10,553 bases of DNA from an uncultured Clostridia bacterium. Lineage in GTDB: Bacteria > Bacillota > Clostridia > Oscillospirales > CAG-272. Positions 5,037-10,553 of this stretch are shown here, in pieces (positions within the stretch are counted from its first letter, which is position 1; every line of letters begins with the position of its first letter). Made by a program: the position numbers and the translations under genes. The stretch is from positions 1 to 10,553 of the forward strand of contig CANBDB010000043.1 of NCBI GenBank assembly GCA_947367285.1, given 5' to 3'. The notes under the pieces were generated by a model. It saw nothing but the letters and a program-made list of their open reading frames with translations, searched no databases and was not told the DNA's origin.

Positions 5037-5195
5037 TTACACGGGGTGCAAGAGAACGTGAAAACGTTGTCTTGTAGTGTAACGAGCATAGGAAATGTAC
5101 TGCATCCGTGTACTGCACGTTTGCCCATTTCCTGCGTATCCTCGCGGATACGATTGGGGCTTAGCGTCCCTATAACCCCGCCGAGAGTGACGATA
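5037..5195. other. Candidate origin of transfer (oriT)
   Basis: The intergenic region before mobC is packed with inverted repeats. A composite hairpin joins TTACAC (5037-5042) to GTGTAA (5077-5082), CAAGA (5049-5053) to TCTTG (5070-5074), and AACGT (5055-5059) to ACGTT (5064-5068) around GAAA. AGGAAATG (5090-5097) pairs with CATTTCCT (5126-5133) and encloses two direct copies of TGTACTGCA (5096-5104 and 5109-5117). CGTATCC (5135-5141) pairs with GGATACG (5146-5152) around TCGC. GGGG (5156-5159) and CCCC (5176-5179) flank a GTCCCTATAA stretch. Such a set directly upstream of mobC-mobA is where an oriT is expected. The nick position cannot be assigned from sequence alone. Confidence 0.55.
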
Positions 5196-5225
5196 TCATC
5201 AAGAATGTTTAAGGAGAAAAAATCA

Positions 5226-5639
5226 ATGAATGTAAAAAACTTTAGCAAAAAAATCAAAAAAGATCTCAAGGAAACCAAAGAAAAATCTACAGAAACTATC
5301 ACGATCAGAGTGACGAGCGAAGAGAAAAAACGCTTTGTAAGATTGGCTAAGGCGTGCAAAATTTCTCAAACTCAGCTCTTCAAAAAACTAATTCAAGGCG
5401 CAGATCTCAAAGCAATTCCGCCGTCAGAGATTTACGAAATCGCCCAAGATCTTTCCGCAATTCGCGAATTGATTTTGGAATATTGTTTTGAGGGAGAGCC
5501 GGTTCGTGCTTACGTGGCGGCGATCGAAAAAATGATGAACACCTTCTTCGAACACTGCAAACTTTTTTATGATGAAGGAATCTTCGGCGCGGCGTTCGAG
5601 AAATATTATCACGATCTTGATGAGAGCGAGGCGACTTGA
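5226..5639 (+). CDS. mobC: MobC-like relaxosome accessory protein
   Basis: A 137-residue protein. A basic N-terminus (KKIKKDLKETKEK) is followed by TITIRVTSEEKKRFVRLAK at about 23-41 and ISQTQLFKKLIQG at about 45-57, a ribbon-helix-helix-like module typical of MobC proteins. A helical C-terminal part (about 66-130) follows. In known systems MobC binds oriT and helps the relaxase open and nick it. The start is ATG 5226, preceded by AAGGAGA at 5211-5217; an in-frame frame extends upstream to 5046 but runs through the inverted repeats of the oriT candidate and has no ribosome binding site. The stop overlaps the alternative TTG start of the relaxase gene, so the two genes are coupled. A good call from motif and context. 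Confidence 0.82.
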   Translation: MNVKNFSKKIKKDLKETKEKSTETITIRVTSEEKKRFVRLAKACKISQTQLFKKLIQGADLKAIPPSEIYEIAQDLSAIRELILEYCFEGEPVRAYVAAIEKMMNTFFEHCKLFYDEGIFGAAFEKYYHDLDESEAT

Positions 5640-5641
5640 GC

Positions 5642-7114
5642 ATGGCGACAACGAAGATTTGGAGGATCAAAGATTCAGTCAAACGCGTGATCGAGTACGC
5701 GCGCAATCCCGACAAGACCGAGTTCAATGACCTTGCAAGAGAGCTTCACTATATCGCGGATGGCAACAAAACCGAATGGGTCGAGGATGAGAAGGTTTAC
5801 CTTGTAAGCTCGATCAACTGTACGGGCGACCCATACGAAGCGATGATGAAGGTGCGCGAGCACTTCGGTGATCGTGGTTCCATTCTTGCTCACCACGCGT
5901 ACCAAAGCTTCAAGCCGGGCGAGGTAACTCCCGAGCTGTGTCATAAGATCGGCGTTGAGCTGGCGGAAAACTTGTGGGGCGATCGTTATCAAGTAATGGT
6001 GGCAACTCATCTAAACAGATCACATCTCCACAACCATTTTATTCTGAATCCGATTTCGTTTATCGACGGAAAGAAGATCGACAGCGGACGCAAAAACTAT
6101 TACAGCTTGCGTGAAACGTCGGATGAACTCTGTCGCAAGTATGGCTTATCGGTCATCAAAAATCCCAAGGCTCATACGCCGAGACCTATCTACTTTGATG
6201 AGAAGGCAGGCAAGCCGACGCGCTACAATTTGATGCGCTGGGCGATCGACGAAGCACGAAAGGTCTCACCGACGTGGCAGGATTTTATTCTGCACCTGCG
6301 GGACAAGGGTTACGAGTTTGACCGCAACGAGGGAGGAAAATATCCAAAGATCAAGCCGAAGGACGGAAAGCAATGGACGAGAATTTATAATCTTGGAGAG
6401 GATTATAGTCTCAAATCCATCGACCAAACCATTGAAGCAAATTACTGGAAAGGGCTTTGCGGTTACACTTCATACGTTGGTAAAGTCAAAAGCTACAACT
6501 TCCACAATCAAAAGCGCCCACCGAGGCAGCATTGGCTGTACGCGCCCGAGCGGGACTTCGGACCTTTGCTCACGCTTGTGCTGACCTTTGTGTATCTCTT
6601 GGGCGGTCCCGACTTGATCTCACCAAACGATCCCGCGCCGAAGTATCAACCGATCACGCCCGAGATGCGAGAAGCGACTCGAAAGTGCGAAATGTATTCG
6701 CGCCAAGCGGTACTGATGGGCAAAGAAAACATCAATACCAAAGAGGATGCTGACGCGTTTTTGGAGCGAACCGAACGCGAGCTGATGGCACTTGAGCGAA
6801 AAAGAAAGGACCTTTACAACAGCATTCGCCGCTGCAACGATCCTGAAATCAAAGCACAAGTCCAAGAAGAAATTCACGCCCTGACGGCAGAAATGAAGCC
6901 CCTGCGGCGACAGATCTCCGACATTAAGAATGTTCTTGAACGTTCGGGTGTGATGCGCGAAATGGTGGAAGCCGAGGAAAAGATGCGCCGCGAGAAGCTT
7001 GAGCGTGAATATTTTCTCTATCCAAAAGAAAAAGCAGAACTCAAAAACACAATGCCGAAATCGTCCGAGCCGCAGGCGAAAGCTCCCGCGCGCAAGGATG
7101 ATCGAGCGAGATAA
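5642..7114 (+). CDS. mobA: MobA/VirD2-type relaxase
   Basis: A 490-residue mobilization nuclease. Motif I has the candidate catalytic Tyr19 in VIEYARNPDKT. A conserved ILAHHAYQSFKPGEVTPE block lies at 81-98. The metal-binding motif III is THLNRSHLHNHF with His123, His128, His130 and His132. The relaxase nicks oriT, stays bound to the 5' end through the Tyr, and pilots the strand into a conjugation channel supplied in trans. A DNA-binding-like middle region follows, then a hydrophobic stretch at about 305-323 and a charged coiled-coil-prone C-terminus at about 370-470. ATG 5642 is preferred over TTG 5636 because GAGGCG (5628-5633) has 8-nt spacing. With MobC it makes a mobilization-only module; no coupling protein or type IV secretion gene is in the window. 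The family call is secure. Confidence 0.92.
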   Translation: MATTKIWRIKDSVKRVIEYARNPDKTEFNDLARELHYIADGNKTEWVEDEKVYLVSSINCTGDPYEAMMKVREHFGDRGSILAHHAYQSFKPGEVTPELCHKIGVELAENLWGDRYQVMVATHLNRSHLHNHFILNPISFIDGKKIDSGRKNYYSLRETSDELCRKYGLSVIKNPKAHTPRPIYFDEKAGKPTRYNLMRWAIDEARKVSPTWQDFILHLRDKGYEFDRNEGGKYPKIKPKDGKQWTRIYNLGEDYSLKSIDQTIEANYWKGLCGYTSYVGKVKSYNFHNQKRPPRQHWLYAPERDFGPLLTLVLTFVYLLGGPDLISPNDPAPKYQPITPEMREATRKCEMYSRQAVLMGKENINTKEDADAFLERTERELMALERKRKDLYNSIRRCNDPEIKAQVQEEIHALTAEMKPLRRQISDIKNVLERSGVMREMVEAEEKMRREKLEREYFLYPKEKAELKNTMPKSSEPQAKAPARKDDRAR

Positions 7115-7132
7115 AAAAGGAGAATGATAGTT

Positions 7133-7465
7133 ATGGTAGAAAAAAGAGGTTATGTTCCAAGTGATCTTGAAGAAATGGGATTTGATGTAAATCAGTATCC
7201 CTTTCCCTCCGAAGCCGGAGAAACCACCGCCACATTGGTTATGAGAAAATGGGGCAAAAGATGTAATTTGATTTGCTACTTCGATACCGACGACGGGCGA
7301 AAGCTTAAGCTTCTTGCCTATCGCGATGATCGAAAAGGTGGCAGATATACGACTCGAGAAAATGACATTTGTATGTCGTATCAGCCGCTTGGTTCAAGAT
7401 GGAAAATTAAGTACACAATAACCCCGAGAGGCAATACCTCTTGGCTGAGCGCTGAGCAGATCTAA
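7133..7465 (+). CDS. Small hypothetical protein after the relaxase
   Basis: A 110-residue protein of no family I recognise. It is soluble, with a strand-rich, charged middle part: TLVMRKWGKRCNLICYFDTDDGRK, split at about 34-57, then LLAYRDDRKGGRYTT at about 61-75, and WKIKYTITPRG at about 90-100. It has two Cys in the middle but no zinc motif. AAAAAAGGAG ends at 7122; ATG 7133 gives a 10-nt spacing, while ATG 7124 would leave only 1 nt. It is 18 nt after the relaxase stop and so belongs to the mobilization operon. It could be a relaxosome helper or an unrelated passenger. The gene is likely real; its function is unknown. Confidence 0.65.
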   Translation: MVEKRGYVPSDLEEMGFDVNQYPFPSEAGETTATLVMRKWGKRCNLICYFDTDDGRKLKLLAYRDDRKGGRYTTRENDICMSYQPLGSRWKIKYTITPRGNTSWLSAEQI

Positions 7466-7470
7466 ACTTG

Positions 7471-7672
7471 TGTGCCACCGGCACATAGGTTCACTTCCGC
7501 GCCAATGGATGGGAAGTTAGCAACTTCTCCTCCATTGGTGGAGAGGTAAGTTGTGCACCATCGGTGCAGAAGTTAGAAATTATGCTCCATCGGAGCACAA
7601 TTAATTCGTCTCCGTCGGAGACACATTTTAACCTGAAAAAGAAAATAACTTCGTCTCACGTGGGGACGAAGT
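7471..7672. repeat. Hairpin array B with shared CC-NNC-GG core
   Basis: A gene-free region of small perfect hairpins: TGTGCC/GGCACA around ACC (7471-7485); TGCACC/GGTGCA around ATC (7554-7568); TGCTCC/GGAGCA around ATC (7583-7597); GTCTCC/GGAGAC around GTC (7608-7622). All are 15 nt with a triloop and a CC-loop-GG core, while the outer stem changes on both sides together. A larger hairpin pairs CCAATGGA (7502-7509) with TCCATTGG (7530-7537), with GAAGTT/AACTTC inside, and ACTTCGTC/GACGAAGT closes the array (7648-7672). The linker GAAGTTAG occurs at 7513 and 7569. It separates the convergent mob operon and nucleotidyltransferase operon. It could act as a transcription barrier, an RNA-stability element, or a recognition site for an unknown enzyme. 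It is not a CRISPR array. Confidence 0.7.
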
Positions 7673-7686
7673 GAAAATATATCTAT

Positions 7687-7729
7687 AAAAAAGCGAGAAC
7701 CCGACCGCCGAAGCGAACGAGTTCTCTTT
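7687..7729 (-). terminator. Terminator of the nucleotidyltransferase operon
   Basis: On the - strand GAGAAC (7726-7721) pairs with GTTCTC (7700-7695), with an inner CGC-TTCG-GCG stem-loop, and is followed by GCTTTTTT. It lies directly after the small gene's stop. Confidence 0.75.
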
Positions 7730-7736
7730 GGATAAA

Positions 7737-7913
7737 TTATTTCTTACCGCTATCACGACTATTTTTATACGCATCATTGTTGGGATTACATTGATTTGCG
7801 TGATTGTCGCGATTAGCTTGGTATGCAGAATTATTGGGGTTGTTCTGATTGGCATAGTTATTTAACTGTGCCTGAGTGTGTGTATGTCCCGAAACTCCGT
7901 GTCCTTTTCCCAT
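7737..7913 (-). CDS. 58-aa His/Asn-rich protein with internal repeat
   Basis: A very hydrophilic small protein. A Gly/His start (GKGHGVSGHTHTQAQ, about 2-16) is followed by two 18-residue repeats, YANQNNPNNSAYQANRDN and HANQCNPNNDAYKNSRDS, matching at A-N-Q-x-N-P-N-N-x-A-Y. No membrane segment or signal is seen. I use the ATG at 7913, with AAAGGAGG at normal spacing; the TTG at 7931 would overlap that site. The last 16 nt up to the start (GGAGGAAATGTTATG) are copied almost exactly before the upstream nucleotidyltransferase gene. The gene follows that one by 14 nt and shares its promoter and terminator. Function unknown; possibly a partner or target of the nucleotidyltransferase. The low-complexity composition makes homology hard to judge. 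Confidence 0.7.
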   Translation of the reverse strand: MGKGHGVSGHTHTQAQLNNYANQNNPNNSAYQANRDNHANQCNPNNDAYKNSRDSGKK

Positions 7914-7927
7914 AACATTTCCTCCTT

Positions 7928-8563
7928 TCAAATCCGGTCATAGACCCGATTAACCGCCTCTACATAAACCGTAAAAGAAGGATGGTTATTGTCTTGAATA
8001 GAGAGATAATGATTTTTTAATTTCTTGTATACTTCTCTTACATCAGACCAATATCCAAGCTTTTTCAGCTTGTCAGCTTTCTTTCTCACATCTTTGGATG
8101 ATGGAACTTCGCACCAAACATAACGGCGGAAGTATCTTTTGTCGTGTATTAAGCGGCAGTAATCACCACGCTCGTTCTTGGCAATAATTGCAACATCGAA
8201 CTTGAACTTTACGTTTGGTGTGTTTTCCAAATAGAGAAATGATGTTATCACGGCGGTAGAATCGTGTCCGTCGGAGAACAATGTTTTGCCGACAATTTTG
8301 TTCAATGAGGTGAGAACAGTGTTTTTTAATTCAAACAAATCATCCCAATATTTGTTTGGCATACTGATAATCTGCAGATTGTAATCCAAATCAAACGGAC
8401 CATTTCCGTCTCTCATAACCATATTTCTTGCACCACTTCCCACAAGAACAGGCTGTGTGATGATATCGTAATGGTCTTTTAAATAGTCTCTAAGGTCAAC
8501 AAGGGTATTCGAGCAGAAACTACGATATGGGCTTACTTCCGATTCATAAACAAAATCATACAT
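7928..8563 (-). CDS. Nucleotidyltransferase (Pol-beta-like fold)
   Basis: A 211-residue protein with the full signature of a Pol-beta-type nucleotidyltransferase. VGSGARN at 41-47 supplies the Gly-Ser, FDLDYNL at 57-63 gives Asp58 and Asp60, and KFDVAII at 121-127 gives the third Asp, Asp123. With all three metal ligands present it should be active. Members of this fold transfer NMP to RNA, proteins or small molecules, or make signalling nucleotides; the substrate here is unknown. The C-terminal helical part ends with an HPSFTVYVEAVNRVY motif (about 193-207). ATG 8563 has AGGAGG at 8576-8571 with 7-nt spacing. The gene has its own TTGACA/TATAAT promoter and an inverted repeat at the start of the transcript. 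It could be half of an antitoxin/toxin or defence pair with the 58-aa protein, but no HEPN partner is present. Confidence 0.82.
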   Translation of the reverse strand: MYDFVYESEVSPYRSFCSNTLVDLRDYLKDHYDIITQPVLVGSGARNMVMRDGNGPFDLDYNLQIISMPNKYWDDLFELKNTVLTSLNKIVGKTLFSDGHDSTAVITSFLYLENTPNVKFKFDVAIIAKNERGDYCRLIHDKRYFRRYVWCEVPSSKDVRKKADKLKKLGYWSDVREVYKKLKNHYLSIQDNNHPSFTVYVEAVNRVYDRI

Positions 8564-8593
8564 AACATTTCCTCCTATTACCCCTAACCGACC

Positions 8594-8615
8594 ATTTAAC
8601 TGTGCACCGTTAAAT
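8594..8615. promoter_or_regulatory. Inverted repeat at the nucleotidyltransferase transcript start
   Basis: ATTTAAC (8594-8600) and GTTAAAT (8609-8615) are perfect 7-bp arms around TGTGCACC. The repeat begins 7 bp downstream of the - strand -10 box, so it is either an operator or a 5' UTR hairpin. Confidence 0.5.
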
Positions 8616-8621
8616 CATTAT

Positions 8622-8649
8622 ATTATACTCTTATTTTTTACTTTGTCAA
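8622..8649 (-). promoter_or_regulatory. Promoter of the nucleotidyltransferase operon
   Basis: On the - strand: TTGACA (8649-8644), a 16-bp spacer, TATAAT (8627-8622). Both boxes are consensus. It fires left, away from the integrase promoter. Confidence 0.88.
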
Positions 8650-8706
8650 TAGGTTTTTAAAAATTTTATTCGAACTCAAAAAGAAACGTAACGCGGAATC
8701 GCACAT

Positions 8707-8747
8707 TTGACGGGAGAGAAATTTTCTTGTATAATGGAGGCACTCCA
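8707..8747 (+). promoter_or_regulatory. Integrase promoter with operator-like repeat
   Basis: TTGACG (8707-8712), a 17-bp spacer, TATAAT (8730-8735). TGGAG (8735-8739) and CTCCA (8743-8747) form a small inverted repeat overlapping the end of the -10 box and the expected +1, a natural place for repression. Confidence 0.85.
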
Positions 8748-8785
8748 ATAAAGACCGTCCGAATATGTGCAGAAAGGAGTTATTT

Positions 8786-9985
8786 ATGGTTGCAGGACAC
8801 CTGCGAGAAAGAGACGGACGATATTACTGTGTACTCAGCTACACCGACTACACAGGCAAACGAAAACAAACGTGGAAAGCAACAGGGCTTTCCGTAAGAG
8901 GAAACAAGAAACGTGCAGAACAAATGCTGATGGACCTTCGCAAAAGCTTTGTTGTGCCCGAGGGACCCACCGAGGATCTTGAGATTCGTGAGGGGATGCT
9001 TTTCACCGAATTTATGAAGGCTTGGCTTGAAGTCGTGAGAACGACGGTCGTGCCTACCACCTTCGGCGGCTATCAGACCACGGTAGAAAAGAAGTTCATT
9101 CCATACTTCGAACCAAAGGGATTGGCGCTTGCCAACGTGCAAGCCAAGGACTTACAGAGCTTTTATCTACACGAGATGAAAACGCTGTCGGGAACTACGG
9201 TCAAGCACGAGCACGCGTTGCTTCACAAGATACTCAAGTATGCTTACCGAATGGATCTCATCTCCCACAACCCTGCCGACAAGGTTGACCCGCCCCGCGC
9301 GGAACGCTTTGAAGGCTCGGCATACACCGAGGAGGAGTTGGCACTACTCATCGAGAAATCGTGGGATCACAAGCTGGGGCTTCTCATCTATATCACGGCA
9401 CTCTTGGGACTTCGAAGAAGTGAGGTGCTGGGACTTCGATGGAAATCGATTGACTTCGAGGAAAACAAGATCACCATCAACCACACGGTCACAGAGGCGC
9501 GTGTGGACGGCGAGACGGTCATCATTGCCTCTGATCGTACCAAGACCAAGTCGAGCTACCGAAGCTTTCCTATGTCGGACACGGTACGTGAAAAGCTACT
9601 TGCTTGGCGCGAGGTACAAAAGCGCTATCGCAAGATCTGCGGAAACTGCTACAATATGAAGGACATCGACTACGTGTTCACCGACGAAATGGGCAACCGC
9701 TTCAAGCCGCGTTATATCGAGGACGCTTTCCCGAAGATACTGGAACGCAATGGGCTACGCAAGATTCGCTTTCACGATCTTCGCCACACCTGCGCGAGCC
9801 TGATGCACAAAATGGGGCTCTCGCCCAAGGAAGTGCAGGACTATTTAGGGCATTCCACCGTCAGCGTAACCCTCAATATTTACACGCATTTGGACTGGAG
9901 CAGCAAGGAAAATGCCGCAAAAGCCATGGAAAATGCGGTAAAACTGCCCGAAAACACCAAAATTGCGAACCCATGGGAGGATTGA
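8786..9985 (+). CDS. int: Tyrosine recombinase / integrase of the element
   Basis: A 399-residue phage-type integrase of usual length. It has an N-terminal arm-binding AP2-like part (about 1-55, DGRYYCVLSYTDYTGKRKQ), a core-binding SAM-like domain (about 72-165), and a catalytic domain (about 180-375) with Arg210 in GLRRSEVLGL, a Lys in the RTKTKSS hairpin (253 or 255), His330 and Arg333 in FHDLRHT, His356 in LGHS, and the nucleophile Tyr366 in NIYTH. All catalytic residues are present. ATG 8786 has AGAAAGGAG (8771-8779) before it; the in-frame ATG at 8765 lacks a site. It has its own promoter. It ends 170 bp from tRNA-Ser and reads toward the 3' end of that gene, the classic arrangement for integration into the tRNA. 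It would insert and excise the element, perhaps aided by the HTH protein at 3656. Confidence 0.95.
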   Translation: MVAGHLRERDGRYYCVLSYTDYTGKRKQTWKATGLSVRGNKKRAEQMLMDLRKSFVVPEGPTEDLEIREGMLFTEFMKAWLEVVRTTVVPTTFGGYQTTVEKKFIPYFEPKGLALANVQAKDLQSFYLHEMKTLSGTTVKHEHALLHKILKYAYRMDLISHNPADKVDPPRAERFEGSAYTEEELALLIEKSWDHKLGLLIYITALLGLRRSEVLGLRWKSIDFEENKITINHTVTEARVDGETVIIASDRTKTKSSYRSFPMSDTVREKLLAWREVQKRYRKICGNCYNMKDIDYVFTDEMGNRFKPRYIEDAFPKILERNGLRKIRFHDLRHTCASLMHKMGLSPKEVQDYLGHSTVSVTLNIYTHLDWSSKENAAKAMENAVKLPENTKIANPWED

Positions 9986-10020
9986 AAAAGTCTTATACCA
10001 CAAGGCTTTCCGAGGTTTTT

Positions 10021-10041
10021 GAGAGAGTAAAAAGCTCTCTC
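10021..10041 (+). other. Hairpin after the integrase gene
   Basis: GAGAGAG (10021-10027) pairs with CTCTCTC (10035-10041) around TAAAAAG. No T-run follows. It may be part of the attP arm region or a transcript-end stabiliser. Confidence 0.35.
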
Positions 10042-10096
10042 GAAGGGTCAATTTTTGATACGAACCGAAACAAGATTTCAGCGTGCAAAACATAGT

Positions 10097-10145
10097 AAAA
10101 AGCACCTGATTTTTAGTAAATATCACTAAAATCAAGTGCTTTTTA
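10097..10145. terminator. Bidirectional terminator between int and tRNA-Ser
   Basis: AAAAAGCAC (10097-10105) pairs with GTGCTTTTT (10136-10144), and TGATTTTTAGT (10107-10117) pairs with ACTAAAATCA (10125-10134) with one bulge, around AAATATC. A/T runs on both sides allow it to end int from the left and tRNA-Ser from the right. Confidence 0.8.
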
Positions 10146-10155
10146 TTGGTTAAAA

Positions 10156-10243
10156 TGGCGGAGGGTGTGGGATTCGAACCCACGTGCCCAGAGGGCAAAC
10201 GGTTTTCAAGACCGCCTCGTTATGACCACTTCGATAACCCTCC
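10156..10243 (-). tRNA. tRNA-Ser(UGA)
   Basis: An 88-nt gene with a complete cloverleaf on the - strand. The acceptor stem is GGAGGGT/ACCCTCC with discriminator G and encoded CCA (10158-10156). The D-stem is TCG/CGA, the anticodon stem GCGGT/ACCGT around CTTGAAA (anticodon TGA), the long class II variable arm is built on GCCC/GGGC, and the T-arm is GTGGG/CCCAC around TTCGAAT. The long variable arm and anticodon identify serine. The integrase gene lies on its 3' side, so this tRNA is the probable integration target. A weak promoter, TTGTAT then TTATAA 17 nt later, is possible about 100 nt upstream. Confidence 0.95.
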
Positions 10244-10553
10244 GTAGGTTATCTTTTGCGAAAGACTCTGCAAATTGGGGAGAATTTCGCGAGAGAACTA
10301 TGAAATTTTTGAGATTTAAAAAGTGCCGAAAACCCTTATAAATCAAGGATTTTTGAGGATACAAAGGGGATAGTTACGCGCGGGTTTTCAAGACCGCCTC
10401 GTTATGACCACTTCGATAACCCTCCGTAGGTTATCTTTTGCGAAAGACTCTGTAATTTGGAGAGAATTTCGCGAGAGAACTATGAAATTTTTGAGTTTGG
10501 AAAAGTGCCGAAAACCCTTATAATACAAGGATTTTTGAAGGAACAAAGGGGAT
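10201..10553. repeat. 182-bp tandem repeat carrying the tRNA-Ser 5' half
   Basis: The sequence from 10201 returns at 10383 with no net insertion or deletion through the window end at 10553; by eye about 11 mismatches are seen in 171 positions. The shared part starts inside the anticodon stem of tRNA-Ser and covers its whole 5' half and the region upstream of it. The spacer AGTTACGCGCG (10372-10382) ends the first unit. The tRNA part is identical between copies and changes lie only upstream. The boundary at the anticodon loop is a known crossover place for tyrosine integrases, so the copy looks like an att scar or the end of a neighbouring element. The repeat may go on beyond the window. Confidence 0.85.
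10383..10425 (-). pseudogene. tRNA-Ser 5' half fragment (probable att remnant)
   Basis: It is identical to positions 10201-10243: acceptor 5' strand, D-arm, anticodon loop with TGA and most of the 3' anticodon strand. It then breaks into CGCGCGTAACT instead of the variable arm. It lacks the T-arm and 3' acceptor strand and cannot make a tRNA. Confidence 0.8.

Noticed and set aside
5046..5225. N-terminal extension of MobC by 60 residues
   Set aside because: The in-frame region translates the inverted repeats of the oriT candidate, lacks a ribosome binding site, and the RHH-like domain is complete from ATG 5226.
7471..7672. CRISPR array
   Set aside because: The repeated units are short hairpins with changing stems, irregular spacing and no constant repeat of CRISPR length; no cas genes are nearby.
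8765..8785. Upstream ATG start for the integrase
   Set aside because: The frame to 8765 includes the ribosome binding site AGAAAGGAG; ATG 8786 has correct spacing and begins at the conserved N-terminal part.

Overview
The window looks like one end of an integrative mobilizable element (IME) in a Clostridia-like Bacillota, probably a gut lineage. The evidence is strong AGGAGG-type ribosome binding sites, good TTGACA/TATAAT promoters, an A+T-rich background with more G+C-rich mobility genes, and protein families typical of clostridial mobile elements. The species cannot be named from the sequence.

Layout, left to right. (1) 37-1807: a tight three-gene cargo operon on the + strand, made of a DUF2971 protein, an MmcQ/YjbR protein and a DUF6998-like protein with a putative nuclease-type fold, closed by a terminator. 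(2) 1860-2270: no credible gene, but a dense series of different hairpins plus an 11-bp phased A-tract block, ending in a strong terminator. (3) 2281-3231: a promoter and palindromic operator driving a LexA/S24-type self-cleaving repressor and a small zinc-ribbon protein. (4) 3232-3655: a 424-nt non-coding, highly structured stretch with competing helices and an intrinsic terminator, probably a riboregulatory leader. (5) 3656-7465: an excisionase-like HTH protein, a six-codon minigene, a RepA-like hexameric ATPase, an iteron and oriT-like region, MobC, the MobA relaxase and an unrecognised small protein. (6) 7466-7690: a second hairpin array whose members share a CC-NNC-GG core but have different, co-varying stems. 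(7) 7687-8649 on the - strand: a Pol-beta-type nucleotidyltransferase and a 58-aa His/Asn-rich repeat protein, with their own promoter and terminator. (8) 8707-9985: a tyrosine integrase with its own promoter, reading toward a tRNA-Ser(UGA) gene at 10156-10243 on the - strand. (9) 10201-10553: a 182-bp tandem repeat containing the 5' half of that tRNA, broken exactly at the anticodon stem.

How it may work together: the LexA-like repressor probably holds the mobility operon silent until DNA damage. The HTH protein and integrase would excise the element at the tRNA-Ser site, RepA may support replication of the circle, and MobC/MobA would nick the oriT for transfer through another element's conjugation channel. 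No type IV secretion genes are visible here. The cargo operon and the nucleotidyltransferase pair are accessory genes, with possible but unproven roles in defence. The left end of the element (the other att site) is not found in the window.
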